From: a virus
Direction: 5' to 3' (one strand)
DNA: 20,129 nt
Virus record (IMG/VR): IMGVR_UViG_3300030103_001640
Location: 1,733 to 21,861 of that record
Shown: positions 1 through 5,471 of the stretch, one piece after another
Position numbering within the stretch: the first letter of the stretch is position 1
Layout: every line of letters starts with the position of its first letter
Notes under the pieces: model-generated
The model's input: the letters and a program-made list of their open reading frames with translations, nothing else
Told to the model about the DNA's origin: nothing
The model's database searches: none
Made by a program: the position numbers and the translations under genes

Positions 1-1077
1 AGTTTCGTCGCTTCCTCTACCCGACGGGTCAACGCTGCAAATTGTTTCTTGGTAATCTCCCCAGTCTCCAGTAAGTTGCATTGGAGAGTAAAAATAATCT
101 CCCGGGAGACCGACTGTGGGTAAATCTTTGATGACGTTAGCTGGGTCTGAGCACCAAACGACGGATTCAGGAGCTTTAGTTGGGTTAACGGAAGTAACAA
201 CAAGATCAGCCATTTTAAGTGGGAACTTCTCAGCATCACTGAGGGAAGTATCCAACATAAACTGAAGCATGAAGTTAGAACGTCCCATGGACGCTTCACG
301 TTCAAGTAAGTTGTCGTCATTAAATCTATCTGGATCTGTTGTATTCCATGGTTCAACACCTTTATCAATATCTTCTTGAAGTTGAGGAGCTATTAGCCCT
401 TCATAATTAGCCAAAGAACGAGGATAACGAGCTGGCCATACAAAGGGTCTGTAGTTACGTTCAGCAAGTTTTCTATAGACGGTAAAAGTGGTTTGTGGGG
501 TTCCGAGGAAAATAATTCTACTATCATCATGAGGAGTAAGGATTGATTCAGCTTCAGTACAAAGTTGTAAAAGTTTCTCTCTCATAAATTCTGTCATTGA
601 GTTACCGGGAACTTCTATGTCGTCTAAGATCATTAGATCTGCACGGCTTCCGGTTAACTGACCAGTAATACCAACACTCTTGACTGATGGAGCTTGGTGA
701 GGAGAACAATTTACGTCGAAGGAAATTCTTGACCATCTTGCGTCGTCGCTCTTTGGCTGTAGATGTTTCAGCCATTTTGTTTCAATGATAAGTTTTTGTA
801 AAAAGATAGACATGTTATCTGCACGTTCTTTAGACGCAGAGATAACCATTATTTTCTTTTCTGGATTATTGAATAATGTCCACAGCACGAATGCTCCAGT
901 AATCCAAGATTTACCGACTCCTCGGAAAGCTTGAATCTGTAGACGTTTAGGACCGTGCTGTAGATAATCTGCTATTGCATATTGTGCTCTTGTAGGTGGT
1001 GGTAGATCAAGCTGCTCCCATAAAGCAGTCAGAAACAGCTTGAAATCGTCCTGTAAGGCACTTAAAACGTCTTCCAT
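1..1077 (-). CDS. terL: Terminase large subunit (T7 gp19-like DNA maturase B), partial at 3' end
   Basis: This is the ATPase/nuclease motor that packages phage DNA into the prohead. Reading the minus strand from the ATG at 1077 gives 359 open codons with no stop before the window edge; T7 gp19 is about 586 residues, so roughly the last 40% is missing. Visible motifs are a Walker A-type loop FRGVGKSW (residues 51-58), a Walker B motif LMILDDIE (148-155), a coupling motif IIFLGTPQT (188-196), and the first aspartate of the RNase H-like nuclease domain in SVDPSGRGSDET (348-359), right at the edge. The start lies 31 nt downstream of the 430-residue gene. Its place at the end of the late region matches T7 gene 19. 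The identification is firm; only the C-terminal nuclease half cannot be judged. Confidence 0.95.
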   Translation of the reverse strand, partial: MEDVLSALQDDFKLFLTALWEQLDLPPPTRAQYAIADYLQHGPKRLQIQAFRGVGKSWITGAFVLWTLFNNPEKKIMVISASKERADNMSIFLQKLIIETKWLKHLQPKSDDARWSRISFDVNCSPHQAPSVKSVGITGQLTGSRADLMILDDIEVPGNSMTEFMREKLLQLCTEAESILTPHDDSRIIFLGTPQTTFTVYRKLAERNYRPFVWPARYPRSLANYEGLIAPQLQEDIDKGVEPWNTTDPDRFNDDNLLEREASMGRSNFMLQFMLDTSLSDAEKFPLKMADLVVTSVNPTKAPESVVWCSDPANVIKDLPTVGLPGDYFYSPMQLTGDWGDYQETICSVDPSGRGSDET

Positions 1078-1108
1078 GTATGTTTAAGTGTACAAGTAGT
1101 TTAGAGGG

Positions 1109-2401
1109 CTAGAAAAAGGGATTACCGACGTATCCGTATTTAGCTCCAGTTTCATATGCCCTATATAAATTTTCAGAATTTTTTACTACGTCAATGCCCT
1201 GATTTAATAAATTGGCAGCAACTCCTGTTGGTTCTGTTACTAAGGATTGAGGACCCGGTACTAACCCAGCTTGATCTGCTCTAAGTTCAGCTTCTGAAAG
1301 TTTGTGTTGAATTTTATTTAAAAGAGTTGGGTTGTTTTCATATTCTTCTGCTCTTGCATCGATATCACTAAGCAGAATACTTGCACCTCCCAAAACACCA
1401 GAGGGAAGAACAAGTCTTGCTAGGTTTTTATTTGCCTTAAGTATATCCATGGCTTTAGATTTAAGAGGTATTTTAGACAGCCATTCAGCTTTCATTTCTA
1501 AAAGACTTTGCCCTGTATCTACTACTCTTTCAGAAAATAAATATCTCCATTTTTTATATAGTTCTTCTAGACCGTTTTTCCCATTTACACCGTTTACACC
1601 GTTTACACCATTCTTTATTCCGTTCGTTACACCGTTTGCTTTCTTATGATAACTTTTTTCTAATTGATCAAGGAAATCTTTTGACTGTGGAGTTTTTATA
1701 AACTGTTTAAACTTAGCAAACTCGCCTTGACTTAAAGCGATACCTTTACTAAATGGATCAAAATTATTAAAGTCACTAGCATTTACAGCCCAAAGCTTGT
1801 CAGCGTGTTGACCTAAATCACTTTGTTGTACTTTAAAAGCCCACGGTGCTTTATAAATATCACCACTTCCCATTTGTTTGGAAAATTGTTCTGCTAGATC
1901 TTTATCAGTTTTTAGCCAATCAAGTTCTCTAAATATGACATTACCTATATCATCAGAGCCAATACTGTCAGCACCAAATCTTTTGTAAAACTCTAAAGAT
2001 GTATCGTGCTCTTCGTAAAACTGTAAACCATACTTAGCACCTTCTTTTGCTGTATTTTTAAAATTTGTTCTAGCTTTGTTTACTTCTTTAAATGAATCTA
2101 GATTTTTATACCATTTGTTATTTGTTCTTTTTAATTCAGAACTCTTTTGGGTTAGTACGTTATTAAATTTCCAGTTACCATCATTACCAGATTTAAAAAA
2201 ACCTGAGTGCATATAGTTGCCTTGATCATCAGTAAAATTTACCGTTGATTTCCAGTCCCCTAAGCCTTTTTTTGACCAGTTACCTGTATCTGTTTTTAGT
2301 CCACTTTCTTCTAATCTTGTTATAAACTGATTTTTTAAATTATCTTGTTGGCTATAGGGAACTGTAAATACACCTTTATCATCTGGCGTAAATGTTTCCA
2401 T
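1109..2401 (-). CDS. Orphan 430-residue protein with Asn-Gly repeats, between HNH gene and terminase
   Basis: I do not recognise a function. The N-terminal part (1-130) is polar and rich in Asn, Lys, Trp and aromatic residues. Residues 256-277 form a low-complexity linker of repeated NG units (NGVNGVNGVNG), encoded by a near-perfect 9-nt tandem repeat. A hydrophobic stretch lies at about 329-345 (LVLPSGVLGGASILL). It is followed by an acidic, Ala-rich tail (346-405) containing EYENNPTLLNKIQ and ending near GIDVV, which resembles C-terminal modules I associate with cyanophage late proteins; that is recollection, not proof. There is no signal peptide and no nuclease motif that I can see. The ATG at 2401 directly follows the seven-U tract of a strong terminator, and the only Shine-Dalgarno-like sequence (GAAAGGG) sits inside the terminator hairpin, so expression is probably low or conditional. 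It could be a minor virion protein or an accessory (moron) gene. Confidence 0.8.
   Translation of the reverse strand: METFTPDDKGVFTVPYSQQDNLKNQFITRLEESGLKTDTGNWSKKGLGDWKSTVNFTDDQGNYMHSGFFKSGNDGNWKFNNVLTQKSSELKRTNNKWYKNLDSFKEVNKARTNFKNTAKEGAKYGLQFYEEHDTSLEFYKRFGADSIGSDDIGNVIFRELDWLKTDKDLAEQFSKQMGSGDIYKAPWAFKVQQSDLGQHADKLWAVNASDFNNFDPFSKGIALSQGEFAKFKQFIKTPQSKDFLDQLEKSYHKKANGVTNGIKNGVNGVNGVNGKNGLEELYKKWRYLFSERVVDTGQSLLEMKAEWLSKIPLKSKAMDILKANKNLARLVLPSGVLGGASILLSDIDARAEEYENNPTLLNKIQHKLSEAELRADQAGLVPGPQSLVTEPTGVAANLLNQGIDVVKNSENLYRAYETGAKYGYVGNPFF
1571..1636 (-). repeat. 9-nt tandem repeat coding an Asn-Gly linker
   Basis: Within the 430-residue orphan gene the minus strand repeats the 9-nt unit GGTGTAAAC, with degenerate copies on both sides, producing NGVNGVNGVNG inside residues 256-277. 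The copies are nearly identical in DNA, so the tract is likely to vary in length by slippage in whole codons. Confidence 0.8.
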
Positions 2402-2426
2402 AAAAAAAGCCGCCCTTTCGGACGGC
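2402..2426 (-). terminator. Rho-independent terminator after the HNH gene
   Basis: On the minus strand the sequence reads GCCGTCC, loop GAAA, GGGCGGC, then seven T. This is a 7-bp GC-rich stem (one G-T wobble) closed by a GNRA-type tetraloop and followed by a U-tract, a textbook intrinsic terminator. It starts 23 nt past the HNH stop codon. The last U is immediately followed by the ATG of the 430-residue gene. A 14-nt palindrome (2429-2442) lies just upstream on the transcript. Confidence 0.9.
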
Positions 2427-2428
2427 GT

Positions 2429-2442
2429 GAAATATCTATTTC
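2429..2442. other. 14-nt palindrome upstream of the terminator
   Basis: GAAATA, spacer TC, TATTTC is a perfect inverted repeat between the HNH stop codon and the terminator stem. It may be a protein-binding half-site pair or only a weak RNA hairpin; nothing else supports a role. Confidence 0.4.
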
Positions 2443-2448
2443 GGGTGG

Positions 2449-2778
2449 TTAATTAATGTGGCTATGTATTAGCCGTTCTCTATGAGGGATATGACCAAAA
2501 GTTGATCTCATCCAACTCAACCAGTAAGTACTACCTTTGTCCTGATTACATCTTCTGCAAGCGGGTACGACGTTACTTGTAAGGTCTTCACCGCCATAAC
2601 ATTTAGGTTTGACATGATCGATAGTGAGTTGATGTAGTTCATAATTGTTTCCGCAATAAACACATGTGCAATCGAAGTGCTCTTTCACAGCACGTCGCCA
2701 TAATCTCTTTGATTCAGAGCTGGTCATGGTTATTAGGTTATAAAGGTAATGTTTAGGACTAGGTAGTAAGGGGGTCAT
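2449..2778 (-). CDS. HNH endonuclease
   Basis: A small metal-dependent nuclease of the classical HNH type. The zinc-binding cysteines CVYC (39-42) and CRRC (74-77) bracket the catalytic core: TIDHVKP with D54-H55, then N69 in LTSNVVPAC and N78 after the second Cys pair. At 109 residues it is little more than the HNH fold. The ATG at 2778 overlaps the TGA of the upstream basic-protein gene as ATGA, which suggests translational coupling. A second ATG at 2727 (MTSSESKRL) would remove 17 residues of unremarkable sequence and is an equally good start. The gene lies between the small and large terminase genes, a position where HNH proteins assist packaging in some tailed phages; a homing-type or host-DNA-degrading role is also possible. 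The family call is certain, the role is inference. Confidence 0.93.
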   Translation of the reverse strand: MTPLLPSPKHYLYNLITMTSSESKRLWRRAVKEHFDCTCVYCGNNYELHQLTIDHVKPKCYGGEDLTSNVVPACRRCNQDKGSTYWLSWMRSTFGHIPHRERLIHSHIN

Positions 2779-3029
2779 TTACGAATTTTCAGTCTGCTAC
2801 GTCTATTTATTGAGGGAGATTGAAGTCTGCCTTTAGTGGTACTGCCTTTAAAGTGAGCAGCATCTTTGCCATCACCATTTCCGTAGGTACCAAGTTTTCT
2901 ATTTAAACGATTAGCGTTAGTTCTGATACGTAGACCCTTAGCTGTTTTGTTATATCTTCTTTGTTGTTTTAATCTTCGTTTTCTAGCTTTAGTATTATTT
3001 CTGTAATAGCTAGCGGTACGACTTGCCAT
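2775..3029 (-). CDS. Small highly basic conserved phage protein
   Basis: An 84-residue protein starting MASRTASYYRNN, very rich in Arg and Lys, with a conserved-looking core GTYGNGDGKDAAH and a C-terminal NRRSRLKIRK. Similar basic proteins with a (G)NG.GKD.(S/A)H core occur near terminase genes in cyanophages as I recall; their function is not established. The composition suggests nucleic acid binding. I prefer the ATG at 3029 over an in-frame start 15 nt upstream (3044) because GGAGAG lies 5 nt upstream of the 3029 ATG. It overlaps the 3' end of the putative small terminase by 20 nt and ends in the ATGA that starts the HNH gene, so the three genes are probably translated together. Confidence 0.8.
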   Translation of the reverse strand: MASRTASYYRNNTKARKRRLKQQRRYNKTAKGLRIRTNANRLNRKLGTYGNGDGKDAAHFKGSTTKGRLQSPSINRRSRLKIRK

Positions 3030-3255
3030 GTACTCTCTCCGCAATAATTTCGGGGTCTATTTTTGGCATTACTGCTGCTAGTTTTGATAGTGGACTACCT
3101 TCAAAAGCAACGCCAGATATGTCATTTGTTTTCAGCCAATCACAGGCTGCTTTTAAATCTTGAGTTGTTGCCTCGCCACTTCGGACTCTTTTTAAGAATT
3201 CATCAGTAACGAGATTATGTAATTCATTGAATTGGTCTTCAGTTGCTTTCTTCAT
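3010..3255 (-). CDS. Putative terminase small subunit (T7 gp18-like DNA maturase A)
   Basis: An 81-residue protein (MKKATEDQFNELHNLVTDEF...) with the core RSGEATTQDLKAACDWLKTN at about residues 25-44, followed by DISGVAF. This sequence pattern and size fit the small DNA-packaging proteins of T7-like cyanophages, which recognise concatemer DNA and load the large terminase. T7 gp18 is 89 residues and lies between the fibre/holin region and gp19, as here. The ATG at 3255 overlaps the TGA of the preceding gene as TGATG; a TTG three bases upstream is in frame but less likely. The name rests on motif resemblance and synteny, since small terminases diverge strongly. Confidence 0.72.
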   Translation of the reverse strand: MKKATEDQFNELHNLVTDEFLKRVRSGEATTQDLKAACDWLKTNDISGVAFEGSPLSKLAAVMPKIDPEIIAERVHGKSYR

Positions 3256-3446
3256 CAAGATTTTTTCCCTTTATTAATTTTTAGTTGGCTCTTGTTTGAC
3301 GAACCTTTCGCTTGTATGAAATCAATCGCAAAAGTAGGTCGTTCATAATCTCTGATACATTTATCTTGGAATTTCTGAGCAGCTTTTAAATTGCTAAAAG
3401 TCCCCATTGTTTTACCAGTTTTTGTATCAACTACACTGCATTTCAT
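3255..3446 (-). CDS. Hypothetical 63-residue protein
   Basis: Not recognised. The protein begins MKCSVVDTKTGKTMGTFSNLKAAQKFQDKCIRDY and ends in a Lys/Ser/Asn-rich tail. The first half reads like a short beta hairpin plus helix, as in small KTG.xG..xF.....A......C proteins that relate a parameter to a sequence fragment, but no function can be named. The ATG at 3446 follows the TAA of the upstream 55-residue gene with no spacer, and its stop overlaps the start of the putative small terminase (TGATG). This tight linkage, plus GGAAGAA upstream, supports it as a real gene. Confidence 0.72.
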   Translation of the reverse strand: MKCSVVDTKTGKTMGTFSNLKAAQKFQDKCIRDYERPTFAIDFIQAKGSSNKSQLKINKGKKS

Positions 3447-3614
3447 TTATTCTTCCTTTAATCCGGGAAATAAGTTTTTCTTAATTAGCTTTACAGCTTG
3501 GTCATCAATCGTATTATCAGTACTTTCGGCATATGCCTCTAATAATGAGATCACTAGTTCCTTGACTGCGTTTGAAGTAAGGAATGCCATTAGGATGGGT
3601 TTGATAATAATCAT
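3447..3614 (-). CDS. Small 55-residue conserved phage protein (TDNTIDDQAVK type)
   Basis: An open frame of 55 codons from ATG 3614 to TAA 3447, beginning MIIIKPILMAFLTSNAVKEL and containing TDNTIDDQAVKLIKKNLF. The hydrophobic N-terminal helix followed by a TDNT(I/L)DD motif matches a small protein that I recall from many cyanophage genomes, of unknown function. It fills exactly the space between its neighbours: its ATG directly follows the TAA of the upstream gene and its TAA directly precedes the ATG of the next. Such perfect tiling makes it a real gene despite its length. The hydrophobic helix might be membrane-active, but there is no direct support for a lysis role. Confidence 0.82.
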   Translation of the reverse strand: MIIIKPILMAFLTSNAVKELVISLLEAYAESTDNTIDDQAVKLIKKNLFPGLKEE

Positions 3615-4151
3615 TTAAAATAATCCGAATTTCTTTTTAGGTTTTTTAGGTTGTAAGGCTGATATTGGTACGACGTCGTGGCACATCACATATAGCTTGG
3701 ATTTAGGATGCAGGGTAAAGCCCTTTTGCATAATTTCTGCACATTTGATTGCACGAGTCAACTCGTAGTCCAGCCTCATTTTTTCTTCTACTCTTTTGGC
3801 AATACGTTTGCATTGCTTTAAAGCTTCTCTATCTAGGGGAACCATAAAATTTAATTGCATCCCCCAGTTCTCTCCCTTGGTATAAGAGTCTTGTCTTAAA
3901 GAACCAGTATCCTCATTGAATGATCTAGGTTCTGTATGATTACCCATATAGAAAGGTGAGAACGTCATTGTGCTGCCATTACAGCTCACATTAGGACCAA
4001 AATATTGTCTACTTTGTGATCCGTTATTCTGGAATTGCACTGCTGAATTGGTGACATTTCCGGTCGCTGCCGCTATTGGATTCGAGGTGTTATTTACCTC
4101 TGGCTCATTAGCCAACACCGGGCTTCCTATTGCGAGAAGACAGAGAGCGAT
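3615..4151 (-). CDS. Exported-looking virion-associated protein, start codon unresolved
   Basis: The mature part is clear: from ANEPEVNNTSNP through NVTNSAVQFQNNG, a glycine/asparagine-rich segment with CNG and FSPFYMGN, then a charged helical region (NFMVPLDREALKQCKRIAKR) with further cysteines, ending KPKKKFGLF. It resembles a family of cyanophage late proteins of unknown function. Just upstream in frame is a typical signal sequence (YYIALCLLAIGSPVLA, cleavage before N), but no ATG, GTG or TTG precedes it; the coordinate given uses the ATC at 4151. A GTG at 4118, preceded by AGGA at good spacing, would give a protein without the signal peptide. The frame stays open further upstream only as a shadow of the preceding gene, whose last codons it overlaps. 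The family call is fairly good, the start is not. Confidence 0.7.
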   Translation of the reverse strand: MALCLLAIGSPVLANEPEVNNTSNPIAAATGNVTNSAVQFQNNGSQSRQYFGPNVSCNGSTMTFSPFYMGNHTEPRSFNEDTGSLRQDSYTKGENWGMQLNFMVPLDREALKQCKRIAKRVEEKMRLDYELTRAIKCAEIMQKGFTLHPKSKLYVMCHDVVPISALQPKKPKKKFGLF

Positions 4152-4495
4152 GTAGTAGTTGCGTTTGTTGTTACATTTCTTGTAACGTCGATCTGCTCGA
4201 TCACCCCTGCAGCTCTGGTCACTGTTTCTAGTTGAAATGCGTTGCCAGCTGTGTGAATATCGAAGACTGTATCTGTAGCAGATATTCCTCCAGATGTTGC
4301 TGAGGTTGCAGTAACGTTGGATCCTGTCCAACTTTGCAGAGCACCACCGAACACCTGTGTTTGCAATGTCTCCGTCACTGTCTGAGTTGTGGTGGTCGTC
4401 GAATTCATCGATCCTTGGGTGAACTGGGGAGTAATAGTGTTTGCTCTCGCTACCGTGGGTGACAACAGAGCTAAGAGTATTAGCCATTTCTTCAT
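4127..4495 (-). CDS. Secreted or periplasmic phage protein with signal peptide
   Basis: A 122-residue protein beginning MKKWLILLALLSPTVARAN, a canonical Sec signal peptide (two lysines, hydrophobic core, ARA before the mature Asn). The mature part contains TPQFTQGSMNSTTTTTQTV and ends NATTTSLSVFSQ; Thr/Ser content is very high. This TPQFTxGSM pattern is familiar from cyanophage late genes of unknown function. The start at 4495 overlaps the stop of the upstream gene as ATGA and gives the signal peptide; an in-frame start at 4522 would add nine charged residues and is less likely. A role in the envelope during late infection or on the virion is inferred only from the signal peptide and position. 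The 3' end overlaps the signal-peptide-like region of the next gene. Confidence 0.8.
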   Translation of the reverse strand: MKKWLILLALLSPTVARANTITPQFTQGSMNSTTTTTQTVTETLQTQVFGGALQSWTGSNVTATSATSGGISATDTVFDIHTAGNAFQLETVTRAAGVIEQIDVTRNVTTNATTTSLSVFSQ

Positions 4496-4692
4496 GTTTC
4501 TTTTTTCTTTGCCATTGGACAATCAACAGTTTTACCGTTGTTTCTATTTCCGTTATTTGTCTGTAAACCAAAAGAATAAAGGGCACTGCCAAAGATACTT
4601 GCCACGAAGGTTATATCTGTGTTTTGTGTCTTCTTAATCATTGGTATTTCGACATAATTCAGAGTTATGACTCTCAAATAAAGCCCGACCAA
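4492..4692 (-). CDS. C-terminal part of a frameshifted two-helix membrane protein (holin candidate)
   Basis: This open frame carries ...RVITLNYVEIPMIKKTQNTD, then a second membrane helix ITFVASIFGSALYSFGL, and a hydrophilic tail ending CPMAKKKET. The frame begins at a TTG (4692) without a ribosome binding site; an internal ATG (MIKKTQ) is also unsupported. It is best read as the second half of the gene that starts at 4811: adding a single T to the TTT at 4675-4678 (minus strand ATTTGAGAG) joins the two frames into one protein of about 106 residues with two membrane helices. Position after the tail fibre and before the small terminase matches T7 gene 17.5, the class II holin. The holin role is inference from topology and synteny. 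Confidence 0.65.
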   Translation of the reverse strand: MVGLYLRVITLNYVEIPMIKKTQNTDITFVASIFGSALYSFGLQTNNGNRNNGKTVDCPMAKKKET

Positions 4693-4811
4693 ACCACAAC
4701 ACCAAGACGTACGAAAGTACCAAGCACTTGAATATGATGCTCAGTATCTTCAGCGGCGTCTTTTATTTTGGTGAGTAAGTTCTTTTTCGGGCTTTCCTCT
4801 TTTCCTTCCAT
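4674..4811 (-). CDS. N-terminal part of the frameshifted membrane protein (holin candidate)
   Basis: From ATG 4811 the frame encodes 45 residues, MEGKEESPKKNLL then KDAAEDTEHHIQVLGTFVRL and a membrane segment LGVVVWSGFI, stopping at TGA 4676..4674. The sequence DTEHHIQVLGTFVRLGV reads as a genuine protein N-terminus of a small cyanophage membrane-protein family. The natural continuation, including the second membrane helix, lies in the next frame (to 4492). The ATG sits within the last 49 nt of the proline-rich gene. The gene is either broken by a 1-nt deletion in a T run, affected by a sequencing error there, or expressed by frameshifting; the sequence alone cannot separate these. Confidence 0.6.
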   Translation of the reverse strand: MEGKEESPKKNLLTKIKDAAEDTEHHIQVLGTFVRLGVVVWSGFI

Positions 4812-5173
4812 TTATCAATTTTACCTTGAATAAATTTCTGTAGTTTCTTTTTTATTTGGTCAAAAAAAGGTGTAGCTAACGTGGTTGTTGCTACTGCAGC
4901 TACAGCCGCATAAGTTGCTGTTGCCACTACCTCTGTTGTGGGTAATGGCATCTTTATATCTATGACAGGTATTTGTAGACTTGGTGGTTCTGGTTGTTCT
5001 GCTTTCTGTTCTGCCTTAACACCCTCTGGTCTTTCCAAATCGCTTGGAGGTACCACCATTGGTTTATATGATGGTATCTCAGCGGTTGGTATAAGTAATG
5101 TAGGTGTTTCTATAGGTTGTGCAGAAGGCAGACTTATATAAGGTAAACCACTAGGTTGGTTTGGGATTGTCAC
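4763..5173 (-). CDS. Proline-rich protein with one membrane segment and basic tail
   Basis: A 136-residue protein with three regions. Residues 1-80 are proline-rich and extended (LPSAQP, LLIPTAEIPSY, SLQIPVIDIKMPLP); 81-102 form one Ala/Val/Thr-rich hydrophobic helix; 103-136 are an amphipathic, strongly basic tail (KKKLQKFIQGKIDKWKEKRKARKR). Similar P-rich/TM/basic proteins lie near tail fibre genes in marine cyanophages as I recall, annotated only as hypothetical or structural. The start is a GTG at 5173, overlapping the upstream gene by 23 nt, with only a weak purine stretch ahead. It could span the inner membrane with the basic tail in the cytoplasm (spanin-like reach) or be a minor virion protein; neither is shown. 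Confidence 0.75.
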   Translation of the reverse strand: MTIPNQPSGLPYISLPSAQPIETPTLLIPTAEIPSYKPMVVPPSDLERPEGVKAEQKAEQPEPPSLQIPVIDIKMPLPTTEVVATATYAAVAAVATTTLATPFFDQIKKKLQKFIQGKIDKWKEKRKARKRTYSPK

Positions 5174-5471
5174 TCTTTACTTTTTCACAAGCTGCGTAAT
5201 AGGCGGTAAGTTTACTAGCATCTCCCTTTGAGTTCCAGTACATAGCATCAGCAAAATCTGCTAGATGTGGATATAAAGGTTGACGATCTCTTTGGTATTT
5301 TTTGTTATTGTAAGCAGTCTTTAATTCATCAAGTTTAGTTGTAATTTGAGAGTCAGTGGGCTTTGTATCGCCGTTAGCTATCAGCCAATTTAAAGTTGAG
5401 TTATCAACGACTTGAAACTCTGCATTTGGAGCAAGAGCTTTAACAGCATCATAAAAAGTAGGTTCCATCAT
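5151..5471 (-). CDS. Small fibre-associated protein (YP..ADFxDAMYW family)
   Basis: A 106-residue soluble protein. The N-terminal half (EPTFYDAVKALAPNAEFQVVD) precedes a helical segment (TKLDELKTAYNNKKYQRDR) and the motif YPHLADFADAMYWNSKGD at about 66-83, followed by a helix ending KSDNPKPT. This pattern (R...YP...D..D.xYW...K...P) is widespread in phage proteins encoded directly after tail fibre genes and is often annotated as fibre or tail-associated, possibly a fibre chaperone or a small structural component. The start overlaps the fibre stop as ATGATG, so either of two ATGs (5471 or 5468) serves, and translation is probably coupled to the fibre gene. Confidence 0.8.
   Translation of the reverse strand: MMEPTFYDAVKALAPNAEFQVVDNSTLNWLIANGDTKPTDSQITTKLDELKTAYNNKKYQRDRQPLYPHLADFADAMYWNSKGDASKLTAYYAACEKVKSDNPKPT

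Noticed and set aside
1561-1640. Short tandem repeats that might suggest a CRISPR-like or iteron array
   Set aside because: The 9-nt units are contiguous, in phase with the reading frame and encode an Asn-Gly linker; there are no spacers.
1332-1649. Plus-strand open frame in the 430-residue gene
   Set aside because: It lies antisense to a convincing minus-strand protein, has low-complexity FTPFTPF from the repeat, and every other gene is on the minus strand.
3391-3618. Plus-strand open frame of 75 codons
   Set aside because: It is the antisense shadow of the 55-residue minus-strand gene (3614..3447) and the start of the next gene; the minus-strand tiling is perfect.
4152-4592. Upstream extension of the frame ending at 3615 (325 codons in total)
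   Set aside because: This part is the out-of-frame shadow of the signal-peptide protein gene (4495..4127); its sequence (RYCNLSNIWRNICYRYSL) has no protein-like pattern.
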